Shown here: positions 17,463-25,840 of the stretch, piece by piece | Numbering within the stretch: the stretch's first letter is position 1 | Layout: every line of letters begins with the position of its first letter | Assembly: GCF_012272835.1 (NCBI RefSeq) | Contig: NZ_JAAWWK010000001.1 | Coordinates: 248,001-312,000, forward strand | Direction: 5' to 3' | DNA length: 64,000 nucleotides | Source of the DNA: Spongiibacter thalassae | GTDB lineage: Bacteria > Pseudomonadota > Gammaproteobacteria > Pseudomonadales > Spongiibacteraceae | Program-made: the position numbers and the translations under genes | The notes under the pieces: model-generated | The model's input: the letters and a program-made list of their open reading frames with translations, nothing else | Database searches by the model: none | Told to the model about the DNA's origin: nothing

Positions 17463-18230
17463 ATGACAAAAAAAGTTGCATTAATCACGGGTGGCGGCAG
17501 CGGGATGGGCCAGCTTATGGCAAAACAGCTGGCCGAAAAAGGCCACCGTGTGGTCATTCTCGACGTTAACGAGCCCGGCATGGTGGAGACCTGTAAGTCG
17601 AATGACAATATCAGCTACTTTGTCTGCGACGTTACCAATCGAGAGCAGGTTGAAAACATTGTTGCGGAAGTTGAGAAGGATGTCGGGCCGATATGGAGAA
17701 TGGCCCATGCAGCAGGAATTATGCCCGGTGGTACATTGGTTGATATGCCATCAGAAAAAATTGTTCAGTTAATGATGATTAATTATGGCGGAACCGTTCA
17801 TTTAACTAAGGCTGTTATGCCATATATGCTGAAACGCAATGCTGGTGAAATCATCATCTTCGGCTCCTCAGCAGGTATAGTGCCAAGCTCAAATCTCGGT
17901 GCTTATTGTGCAACGAAGTCCGCAGTTAACACCTTTACTGAAGTGCTTCACTATGAAAACCGTGGTAATAACATCAAGATCCTCCTGGTTTGTCCTCCTG
18001 CGGTCGATACCCCGCTGATTAAGCAAGCACTTGATACCGGTCCAAAGGGCCTCGAGTCAGCGGCCAAATCCGGGAAAATGGCCGATGCGGGCTCTATTAT
18101 TTCGGCTATCGAAAAAGGATTGGAAAAAGGAAAATGGAAAGTGTTGCCGGGAGAGGCTGCGGCAGGGGAATTTCTGCGTAGATTATCACCGTCGCTCCTC
18201 TGGAAAATTGTCGACGCAAGTAATAAATAA
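17463..18230 (+). CDS. SDR family dehydrogenase, paired with LDI-like 2
   Basis: A 255-residue classical short-chain dehydrogenase. It has TGGGSGMG (cofactor loop), HAAGIMPGG in place of the usual NNAG, a catalytic Ser in GSSAG, and YCATK. The C-terminal part after the active site is SDR-typical but lacks the usual 'DGG' ending. Base composition is AT-richer than the genes of the 40-59 kb region. The second LDI-like gene follows 34 bp later, so the two are cotranscribed. By analogy with geraniol dehydrogenase working after LDI in Castellaniella, it may oxidise the alcohol formed or used by the LDI-like enzyme; this is inference. Confidence 0.8.
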   Translation: MTKKVALITGGGSGMGQLMAKQLAEKGHRVVILDVNEPGMVETCKSNDNISYFVCDVTNREQVENIVAEVEKDVGPIWRMAHAAGIMPGGTLVDMPSEKIVQLMMINYGGTVHLTKAVMPYMLKRNAGEIIIFGSSAGIVPSSNLGAYCATKSAVNTFTEVLHYENRGNNIKILLVCPPAVDTPLIKQALDTGPKGLESAAKSGKMADAGSIISAIEKGLEKGKWKVLPGEAAAGEFLRRLSPSLLWKIVDASNK

Positions 18231-18264
18231 TTTCAAGCAATCTATTGAGAAGAGATGTAGGTAT

Positions 18265-20211
18265 ATGCAAACAGACGCCGCCAGAAGTGTAATTTGGGAT
18301 AATTTGCCGAAAATTACAAAGAAGAAGCTCCACGGGAATATCACGTCGCGCCTGCGTCGCCGAACTCTTGTTCTCTACCTGCTGTTGCTGGTCGTTGGGG
18401 CGGCGCTGGTCGTCGGGGGCAGTACAACGTACCTGCAGGTCTTTGGTCTGGGTTTGGCCTTTCCCGGGGCAGGCTTTTTTGCCGCGTCGTGGTGGGCCTT
18501 CTTATTCGTTCCATTGACGATGGTTTTATTTCTTGTGGCAATGGCTGCATGGTTGTTTACCGGTAACCTTATGGCGCCAATAGCCATTTGGTTGTTGTCA
18601 GCCGTGCTCGCTCCGCTATCCAGTCATCACGTCGCTGACTGGGTGCTGCCCACCGTCATTGCGTTACCTCTTGCTATTCTGGTTATGGCTTTTTTTGGAT
18701 CAAAATCCAAGTTGAAAAAGCAGATGGCAATCCAAAGTAAAAGAAATGCATTGCTCGATAATATTCCCGCGTTAATGTCGAATATGTGTGAGGACAAGCC
18801 AAATCCTGGTGAGAGCGAGCTGAGCCACACCGATTTGAAGGTGATGCGCTATTTGTTCGACCTATCCTTACAGCCTTTCGGGAAGTTTGATGGATTTGTA
18901 AGAAAGGACAACTTTCAACCGGCAGCATTGCGCTATCAGCTTAATCATATTCAGTACACTTTAGGTGTTATGCAGTGCCACTACACGCCGAATTTTCACG
19001 GCTATTTGAATGAGGCTCAACGCTATACCATAGAGAGCCTGACTCTGCCTGAGGTGTGTGGCTATTGGAAGCTCGAGAGTGTTTGGGGGAATTTTACCTG
19101 GAACCCTGATCCTGTCGATACCAAAGATAATATTATGCTCACCGGTTGGTCGGGCCATTGCTTGGGAACCTACGCACTCAATACCGGAGATACACGGTAT
19201 TTCGAAGAAGGTTCGCTGGCGTTTAAACCGTTCAAAAAGGAAAATTCAAAACGCTATAAACATAGCAACCACACCTTTGTGGACTCTCTGCTCAAAAACT
19301 GGAATCAGTGTAATTACTTCCTGTTTCCGTGTGAGCCGAATTTTGTATATGCGCAGTGTAATCTTTATGGATACGGAGCGCTCGCGACCTATGATCTAGT
19401 CACCGGATCAAATCATACCAACGATATCGACTCCAGATTCAGAGACAACTTGAAAGAAGAATTTGAGCTGGCAACAGGGGACATCCAGCCTATTTTGTCT
19501 AACTTAACCGGATTACCCTTTCTCTTTAAGCCATCGGTCGTTGCAAATTTGTCTAATGTGCATCTGCTTAATGTTGTAGATCCCAAGCTGGCTCGTCGTA
19601 CATACGGCCTATTTCGTACTGAGGATATGAAAATAGTAGATTCAGATACCCTCGATCTTAACCTGACCAATATGGATTCCGTAGATCCAGGGAACTATAC
19701 CAAAAGCTTCGCTTTTACTTACAGTTGGGTAGCTGCCGCGGCCGGAGAGATGGGAGATAGAGAGGTTGCTCGATTAGCGCTGGAGAAGGTTGAGAAGGAA
19801 TATTCTCTGCAAGAGAAAAATGGCGCGCTCATGTTGGAAGGTGTTTCGGTTATTACGGCGGCAGACTACGCTCTGGCGAGGATTATCAAAACCGATTTTT
19901 GGCGAGACAGTGTGCTAGTCGGACCATCAAGTACGACAAAATCCGGGCCGATATTATCAGACTGCCGCTACCCCGATGTGTTGGTGGCGAAAGCATATAG
20001 TCACGACGGCGTATCTCTTGACTTGGTGCTTTATAACGGTAATGAAAAAGGCGATCAAGAGATTGTAGTTAGTCGGCTGGAGGAAAACAGGCAGTATAAA
20101 TTGCAGGTTTCCGGGCGCGAGGATGTACTGGCGGTAGCAAGTGATACCGGTGAAATTCGCACGAATGTTTATATTGATGGACGTACGGCTATTACCTTGT
20201 CGCCGGTTTAA
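18265..20211 (+). CDS. Membrane-anchored linalool dehydratase-isomerase-like protein (LDI-like 2)
   Basis: 648 residues from ATG18265; the frame is open further upstream but there it overlaps the SDR gene. The three-part layout matches LDI-like 1: four hydrophobic helices within 32-145 (with AFPGAGF at 66-71), an LDI-like alpha/alpha-barrel (NPDPVDTKDNIML, then FPCEPNFVYAQCNLYGYGAL) and a C-terminal beta-rich domain (CRYPDVLVAKAYS). The Cys356-x8-Cys365 pair is kept, and Asp199 in LFDLSLQP matches Asp192 of the paralogue. Overall similarity to LDI-like 1 is clear but moderate, so the two probably act on different substrates or form a heteromer. It is followed by a tiny membrane-protein gene. 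Confidence 0.75.
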   Translation: MQTDAARSVIWDNLPKITKKKLHGNITSRLRRRTLVLYLLLLVVGAALVVGGSTTYLQVFGLGLAFPGAGFFAASWWAFLFVPLTMVLFLVAMAAWLFTGNLMAPIAIWLLSAVLAPLSSHHVADWVLPTVIALPLAILVMAFFGSKSKLKKQMAIQSKRNALLDNIPALMSNMCEDKPNPGESELSHTDLKVMRYLFDLSLQPFGKFDGFVRKDNFQPAALRYQLNHIQYTLGVMQCHYTPNFHGYLNEAQRYTIESLTLPEVCGYWKLESVWGNFTWNPDPVDTKDNIMLTGWSGHCLGTYALNTGDTRYFEEGSLAFKPFKKENSKRYKHSNHTFVDSLLKNWNQCNYFLFPCEPNFVYAQCNLYGYGALATYDLVTGSNHTNDIDSRFRDNLKEEFELATGDIQPILSNLTGLPFLFKPSVVANLSNVHLLNVVDPKLARRTYGLFRTEDMKIVDSDTLDLNLTNMDSVDPGNYTKSFAFTYSWVAAAAGEMGDREVARLALEKVEKEYSLQEKNGALMLEGVSVITAADYALARIIKTDFWRDSVLVGPSSTTKSGPILSDCRYPDVLVAKAYSHDGVSLDLVLYNGNEKGDQEIVVSRLEENRQYKLQVSGREDVLAVASDTGEIRTNVYIDGRTAITLSPV

Positions 20212-20234
20212 TCTGGAATAATTTGGAGAATGCG

Positions 20235-20435
20235 ATGGCGTGCTGTGTGCTGGCTGGCCTATTCATCTACTACCTAACGTGCATCAGGAAAAAGGCCGTG
20301 TCTTTGGTTAGTCGAAACGCGGTGTTGGCTGTTGCGGTGGTATTTCTGGGATACGTTGTCGTGTTTCACGGCGAACATATCGCGTATGAGTTGGGTATGG
20401 GCGGTTCAACTGCGGATCACTCACATCATCATTAA
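20235..20435 (+). CDS. Small two-helix membrane protein with His-rich tail
   Basis: 66 residues from ATG20235 (GGAG six bases upstream), 23 bp after the LDI-like 2 stop and 27 bp before the kinase gene. Two hydrophobic segments, CVLAGLFIYYLTCI and NAVLAVAVVFLGYVVVF, are joined by a basic loop (RKK), and the protein ends in HSHHH. The family was not recognised. Its size, tight placement and metal-binding tail suggest an accessory subunit or metal-handling partner of the upstream membrane LDI-like protein, but no function can be assigned. Confidence 0.65.
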   Translation: MACCVLAGLFIYYLTCIRKKAVSLVSRNAVLAVAVVFLGYVVVFHGEHIAYELGMGGSTADHSHHH

Positions 20436-20462
20436 TATTAATAAATTGGCAGGAGATTATGT

Positions 20463-21530
20463 ATGAGTTCCAAGGTAACCCTGGATTTACCACTGGCCCC
20501 GGAGGGATTAACAACAGAGTGGCTGGAGTCGGCGCTGTCGATACGCTACCCGAGTGTAAAGCTGGCATCCAGCGAAGTCTGTAATGTCGTCGCAGGCACT
20601 GCGAGCAAGATCAATGTTGCGTTGAAATATGATAATGGCAACCCGCACGGCCTTCCTGAATCCATGTATATCAAAGGTGGTTTTCATGGTGCGGAGCAAC
20701 TGGAGTTAGCGGGCGCTGGCTATCATCAAGAGGTGGGGTTCTATCAAAATTTTGAAAATCAGCTGGACGGCCTTGAAATACCGAAGAGCTTTTTCGCGGG
20801 AGCCAATGACGCAAACGGGCAAGCGATTGTTATTCTTGAAGATTTAACACAGCGACAAGCTACCTTTGGCAATGCGACCGCGCCCATGAGTGTTGATATG
20901 ATGGCCAAAACCATGGAATGGTTGGCTCATCTTCATGCGACATTCTGGAGCAAGCCTCCTGTCGACGCTAACATTCCCTGGCCCGGGGTTGTAGGTAGCT
21001 TGATCGACGTTATGTTGGCCGATGATTATTGGGGGCCGATGACCTCCCGTCCACTTGCCAAGCCATTGCCGGAAGTGGCCCGTGATCCGAAAGTTGTGCG
21101 TAAGGCACTAATGAGTATGTGGGAGACATTTGGCTCTCAGTCGAAAACCTTTATTCATGGTGATGCTCACCTGGGGAATATGTATTTCGTAGATAATGCG
21201 CCCGGATTTTTGGACTGGCAGAGTCCGATGCTGGGGCCATGGTCAGACGATGTGACCTATGCATTGATCGGCGGCCTTACGGTCGCCGACCGACGATCCA
21301 ACGAAAGAGACTTGCTGAGGCATTATCTTGACGCGCTGCAGCGGCTCGGGGTTGAGAGTGCGCCAATGTTTGACGAGGCATGGCTGGCCTATCGGCAGCA
21401 AGTTATGCACGGGTATATGTGGGTGGCGACACCGCCGTCTATGCAGCCTGATGATATAGTCGGTGCAAATGTTGAGAGATTTTCCGCTGCGCTGGAAGAC
21501 CTTGAAACCCTAAGCGCGTTAGGGGTTTAG
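20463..21530 (+). CDS. APH/choline-kinase-like phosphotransferase
   Basis: A 355-residue kinase-fold protein. The catalytic loop is HGDAHLGN (Asp234) and the metal-binding motif is LDWQ (Asp251), both diagnostic of the aminoglycoside-phosphotransferase/CHK superfamily; LEDL in the hinge region is also typical. The start ATG20463 has AGGAG 8 bp upstream. Such proteins in catabolic clusters are known to phosphorylate a hydroxyl to make it a leaving group (for example LvaA for 4-hydroxyacyl-CoA). A similar role on a hydroxylated isoprenoid or acyl-CoA is plausible here but not shown. A second, longer family member is at 24291. Confidence 0.82.
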   Translation: MSSKVTLDLPLAPEGLTTEWLESALSIRYPSVKLASSEVCNVVAGTASKINVALKYDNGNPHGLPESMYIKGGFHGAEQLELAGAGYHQEVGFYQNFENQLDGLEIPKSFFAGANDANGQAIVILEDLTQRQATFGNATAPMSVDMMAKTMEWLAHLHATFWSKPPVDANIPWPGVVGSLIDVMLADDYWGPMTSRPLAKPLPEVARDPKVVRKALMSMWETFGSQSKTFIHGDAHLGNMYFVDNAPGFLDWQSPMLGPWSDDVTYALIGGLTVADRRSNERDLLRHYLDALQRLGVESAPMFDEAWLAYRQQVMHGYMWVATPPSMQPDDIVGANVERFSAALEDLETLSALGV

Positions 21531-21616
21531 AGCCTACTTCGTGCTATGATTTATTCACCCCTCTGGCTCTGCCCGAGGGGATTCACCCCGCACTAACGCC
21601 CCCCCTCGGTACATTC

Positions 21617-21630
21617 TGAACAGCTGTTCA
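21617..21630. promoter_or_regulatory. Palindrome TGAACAGCTGTTCA, candidate operator
   Basis: A perfect 14-bp palindrome 95 bp before the TonB receptor at 21725. Palindromes of this size and composition are typical operators of TetR-family repressors; the TetR at 26946, at the end of the same run, is a candidate. A CCCCTC/GAGGGG hairpin without T-tract (21558-21580) lies between the kinase stop and this site. Confidence 0.45.
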
Positions 21631-21724
21631 AACGGCGAATTCGCACTACGTTAGCATCTCTCCTATCGTTGGCCTGATGGGCCTTCGCAGTGAACTAATT
21701 ATAATTACACTGAGAGTTGTTGAG

Positions 21725-24175
21725 ATGAAGAATATAGGCTTCTACCGCTTTCCCTGGGCCGTGTCCGTCTGCGGTGCCCTTGCATCATTTACCAGTTCGA
21801 CCCTTTCGGCTCAAGACGAAGCAGGTGAGCCAGCGCGACGCAGTCGAGGCGTGGTAATAGAAGAGGTTATCGTAAAAGCGCAAAAGCGGTCCGAATCGAT
21901 TTACGAAGTACCGATATCCATCAGCGCCTACTCTGGAGAAACGATTCGCGAGCTGGGACTCACCGATACTCGGGATCTGGGCAATCTGGTGCCGGGCTTC
22001 AGTTTCTCCGATAGCGGCTATTCGGTGCCCATTTATACCCTGCGGGGTGTTGGATTTAACGAGGCGAGTCAAACCGCGAGTGCGACGGTTGGGGTGTATA
22101 TCGACGAGCAGAATCTCGCCTTTCCAGTATTTTCCAAGGGCGCCAACCTGGATCTTGAGCGCATTGAGGTACTGAAAGGCCCCCAGGGCACACTCTACGG
22201 TCGCAATACCACCGGCGGCGTTATCAACTATATCACCGCGAAGCCAGGTGAGAATCTGGAGGCCGGTCTGGCTGCAACATTAAGCCGGTTCAAAACCTAC
22301 GATGTGGAAGGGTTTGTGAGCGGCCCAATTGGCGAAAGGCTTGGGGCGCGCCTGGCATTGCGGAGCATAACCTCTGAGGACGGGTGGCAAACCAGCCTTA
22401 CCCGCCCCGAGGCTAATCTCGGTCAGGTCGATAAGTTATCCGGTCGCGGCACATTGGTCTGGGATAGTTCGGACACGGCGACCACCGAACTCGCCTTGTC
22501 GGGCTGGTCCGATCAGGGGGAGCCACAGGCGCCTCAGGCCATAGCGATTCGCCTGCAGAACGCGGTGGCATCCAGCGCCTTGCGTAGTGCGGGCTTGCCG
22601 GAGGAGATGGGACTGCCACAACGTGTGCGGGATCATCCCACGGTAGATCGTGATACCGATGACAACCGCGAGGCAGATTGGGCTGACCTCCCGTGGCAGT
22701 TGAACGAAACCTTTATGATGGCATCACTGCGTCATGAGCGAAGTATCACCGACAACAACACACTGACGGTGTTGGCGAGCCTCGCGGACTTTGAGAACGA
22801 CCATTCCTTCCTGCCCCAGAGCGGCTTGTCGGTGCGCAATGCGGAACGAGAAGTGATAGTCGACACCCGTGCATGGACCGTTGAGGCCCGTGTCGATGGC
22901 ATCTGGGGGGAGGGCATGGACTGGCTTGTGGGTACCTTTGTCAGCCACGACGATGTCTACGAATACCAGTCGGTGTATATCGATGAGGCAAGTTCCTCCT
23001 TCACCATTGATCCCGCGAATTTAGGGCAGCCGGGGCCGCTAATTGGCAACCGGGTAGATACCTATGGCGAGCAGGTCGCCGACGCGTATGCACTGTTCGG
23101 CAATGCCAACTGGCAGCTCAATGATGCGGTGAAACTGACGACTGGCCTGCGTTACACCCGCGAAAGGCGCGACTTTGCGGGGTGTACCATCGACAGCCCC
23201 AATAACTCAGCAGGAATCGGCTTTGGCAATGTGCTCAATGGCCTCAGTCTGAGCACGGGTGGCTCCGGCGGTATCGAGCCGGGAGACTGTCTGATACTTG
23301 GCGACGAACCCTCACAGGCTCCAGGTGGTCCAGCGCGCCGGGAGCCGGGTGTCTACACCGGTGTTCTGGATGAAGACAATTTGTCCTGGCGCCTGGCAGC
23401 AGACTGGCAGGTGAGTGACGACGACCTGCTGTACGCCTCCTATAGCCGCGGCTTCAAATCCGGCAGTTTCCCGGTGCTGGCCTCCTCAGACCGCAAGCAG
23501 TACCGGCCAGCCACGCAGGAGAGGCTGGATGCGCTGGAAGCCGGGGCCAAGTTTGGTTTCTTTGATCGTGCTCTGAACCTGAATCTAGCTGCCTATTACT
23601 ACGACTACAAAGACAAGCAGTTGCTGGGGCGTACCTTTGACGAGGTGTTTGGGCCACTCCCTATTCTGGTTAACGTGCCCGAGTCCGAGGTCTACGGTCT
23701 TGAAGCCGAGGCGCAGAGCAATCCGCTGGAAGGCCTGTTTGTCTCAGTGGCGGCGAGCTATCTTCACACCGAAGTCAAAGAGGGGGCAACACTGGACCGC
23801 GACGGCGAGGAAGTGGATCTCGCCGGGAACGCCTTTAATTTTGCACCTGAAATCGAGATAACCCTGATTGCCGATTACACCTGGGCCCTGTCAGACGAGC
23901 TGGATATGGGCGTGGGCGGAGATATCAGCTACAGCGACGACACCAATGCCGTGATTACCGGTGAAGAAATATTTGCGATAGATGCCTACGCGGTCGTCAA
24001 TGCCCGCATACACCTGTCGAGCGTGCACGATGGCTGGAAACTGACCGCCTGGGGCCGAAATATCGTCGATGAAGTGTATACCAGCGGCATGTTTGAAACC
24101 GGTGCCGATACCATCGCGCGTTACACCGGTATGACCCGCACCTGGGGGATTACGCTGGATTACCGCTACGAGTAG
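21725..24175 (+). CDS. TonB-dependent receptor, paralogue A
   Basis: About 816 residues from ATG21725 (an upstream ATG at 21677 would put a foreign stretch before the signal peptide). The signal peptide core is VSVCGALASFTSSTLSA. A TonB box-like VIEEVIVKAQKRSES is followed by a plug domain with DTRDLGNLVPGFSFSDSG and LKGPQGTLYGRNTTGG, then the barrel and a C-terminal YRYE. It shares long near-identical stretches with the receptors at 31765 and 34141, so the three arose by duplication. It heads a run with a kinase-like gene, a CrtC/AttH-like gene and a TetR gene, and probably imports a hydrophobic ligand. Confidence 0.92.
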   Translation: MKNIGFYRFPWAVSVCGALASFTSSTLSAQDEAGEPARRSRGVVIEEVIVKAQKRSESIYEVPISISAYSGETIRELGLTDTRDLGNLVPGFSFSDSGYSVPIYTLRGVGFNEASQTASATVGVYIDEQNLAFPVFSKGANLDLERIEVLKGPQGTLYGRNTTGGVINYITAKPGENLEAGLAATLSRFKTYDVEGFVSGPIGERLGARLALRSITSEDGWQTSLTRPEANLGQVDKLSGRGTLVWDSSDTATTELALSGWSDQGEPQAPQAIAIRLQNAVASSALRSAGLPEEMGLPQRVRDHPTVDRDTDDNREADWADLPWQLNETFMMASLRHERSITDNNTLTVLASLADFENDHSFLPQSGLSVRNAEREVIVDTRAWTVEARVDGIWGEGMDWLVGTFVSHDDVYEYQSVYIDEASSSFTIDPANLGQPGPLIGNRVDTYGEQVADAYALFGNANWQLNDAVKLTTGLRYTRERRDFAGCTIDSPNNSAGIGFGNVLNGLSLSTGGSGGIEPGDCLILGDEPSQAPGGPARREPGVYTGVLDEDNLSWRLAADWQVSDDDLLYASYSRGFKSGSFPVLASSDRKQYRPATQERLDALEAGAKFGFFDRALNLNLAAYYYDYKDKQLLGRTFDEVFGPLPILVNVPESEVYGLEAEAQSNPLEGLFVSVAASYLHTEVKEGATLDRDGEEVDLAGNAFNFAPEIEITLIADYTWALSDELDMGVGGDISYSDDTNAVITGEEIFAIDAYAVVNARIHLSSVHDGWKLTAWGRNIVDEVYTSGMFETGADTIARYTGMTRTWGITLDYRYE

Positions 24176-24290
24176 TGCGCTTTTCGATTGCCGCGGAGTT
24201 CAATCGGGGTGTCGCGGTATACAGCAAAGCTGGCGTTTCCGAAGGCAGATTCGGACGCGGCCAGCGGGAATAATTTAAGGGGGAGTCACC

Positions 24291-25760
24291 ATGAAAATAA
24301 ACAGCAGCGATAACTATCTTCGCCTCGCTTTGCGAGCCATTGACGAAGTGCTAATGCCTGAAGTCTCGTCGTCAGCGGCGAAATCGACCATTGAAATTTT
24401 AAAAACCACACTGAAGGAACTACGCAAACGGGAGGCGGGTGCTTCGGAGGTATTGCGCGAGGTGATTGGCAACGGCCAGGCGCTGTACACCGAGGTCAAG
24501 CACGCATTGGGTGAGCAGGCTGAGCCTGTCGTAGAAGATCTGTCGTCGCTGTCGTGGGCAGCGCTGACAGAAGTCTACGAAAATTTGGTGCGGCAGCTGA
24601 GTGGTGTGGCGGAAAAACTTGAGGTTGCTGAACCGGGTAATAAGGCGCCTTTGCTGCGAAAAATCGCCGAATGGGAATTGAGCTACTACGAGAAAATGGC
24701 TGGAGTCACTGTGGTCGACTCAGCGAACGCTGATCTCGCCACGGCGCAGGAAGGCCAGGTAAGCCTGGACAAAGCCTTGCTGGAATCGTTTTTAAACAGT
24801 GCCAACCTCGAGCCACAGTCGTCGGTACAACTTGACACCTTTCAGGCATTGCCAGGGGGATTTGGCAAACAGACCTATATGTGTGCCTACACTGGCGAGG
24901 GTGACCGTCGCCGCGAGCTGGTCGTGCGTAAAATGGACCCCCAGCCAATTATGCGTCACGGCGCCTGCAGTCTTGAAAGGGAATACGCCCTGTTGCGTGC
25001 GTTACCCGAAGACTATCCAGCACCAAAGCCCTTCGCCTACGCGGAAAACTGGCGCAATGTCGACGGTGACTTTTATGTGATGGAACGCAGTCTCGGTGAC
25101 GTGCCCGGTGCATTTCTTCACGGTATGAGTGGCGAGGTTCCCGAAGCAGTATTCCTCGATCTTGCCACTTATCTTGGCAGGCTGCACAGCCTGCCAGTGT
25201 CGGATTTTGCCACCTATGCGAGGGAGTGCGAGACATCGGGTGTTCTCGACGGCGATACCCGCCATGCCTACCTTCGAAATATGGCGGGCTGGGATGCCTA
25301 CATACAAAATGAAGAGCATCTGCCCTCGCCCTATCTGCACTGGTTGATCCACTGGTTGGCTAACAATATTCCTGCGGATGAGCGTCCACCGGTACTGGTA
25401 CACGGCGATTTCAATATTCATAACGTGCTGGTTCACGAGGGACGTATTTCCTGCATTCTCGACTGGGAGTGCGCGGGCTTTGGCGCCGCTGAGCAGGACC
25501 TTGCCTATATCCGCCCCCACATCAGTCAGCACATCGACTGGCAGCGCTTTCTCGACCACTACCTTGAGCATGGCGGTCGCGAGCCTCGTGAAGACATGAT
25601 GCGCTATGGCATGGCATATGCGGCCTTACGCACCAATCTGGCAGGCAATAAAGCTACGCTGAATTTGCAAACCGGGCGCAATCAGGATCTGCGCTACGCG
25701 ATGGTAGAGCTGGGCTTTACACCGTCGTTTATGCAGTTGGCGTTGGGCAATACCGATTGA
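24291..25760 (+). CDS. APH-like phosphotransferase with helical N-terminal domain
   Basis: 489 residues. Residues 1-150 form an acidic, probably helical domain of unknown function (STIEILKTTLKELRKREAG). The kinase-fold part starts near 175 and holds LEREYALLRALP, YVMERSLGD, the catalytic loop HGDFNIHN (Asp373) and LDWECAG (Asp391). The start has GGGGGAG upstream. This layout resembles the phosphotransferase genes found beside acyl-CoA dehydrogenases in catabolic clusters. It may phosphorylate a hydroxyl of a CoA or alcohol intermediate. It is distinct in length and sequence from the family member at 20463. Confidence 0.8.
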   Translation: MKINSSDNYLRLALRAIDEVLMPEVSSSAAKSTIEILKTTLKELRKREAGASEVLREVIGNGQALYTEVKHALGEQAEPVVEDLSSLSWAALTEVYENLVRQLSGVAEKLEVAEPGNKAPLLRKIAEWELSYYEKMAGVTVVDSANADLATAQEGQVSLDKALLESFLNSANLEPQSSVQLDTFQALPGGFGKQTYMCAYTGEGDRRRELVVRKMDPQPIMRHGACSLEREYALLRALPEDYPAPKPFAYAENWRNVDGDFYVMERSLGDVPGAFLHGMSGEVPEAVFLDLATYLGRLHSLPVSDFATYARECETSGVLDGDTRHAYLRNMAGWDAYIQNEEHLPSPYLHWLIHWLANNIPADERPPVLVHGDFNIHNVLVHEGRISCILDWECAGFGAAEQDLAYIRPHISQHIDWQRFLDHYLEHGGREPREDMMRYGMAYAALRTNLAGNKATLNLQTGRNQDLRYAMVELGFTPSFMQLALGNTD

Positions 25761-25840
25761 TTCGACAGTGTTATGCCTAAGCCTAAGTCCTTGCCGATAT
25801 TCAGCCAGACAATGACTACCCACAATTATGGAGAATAACG

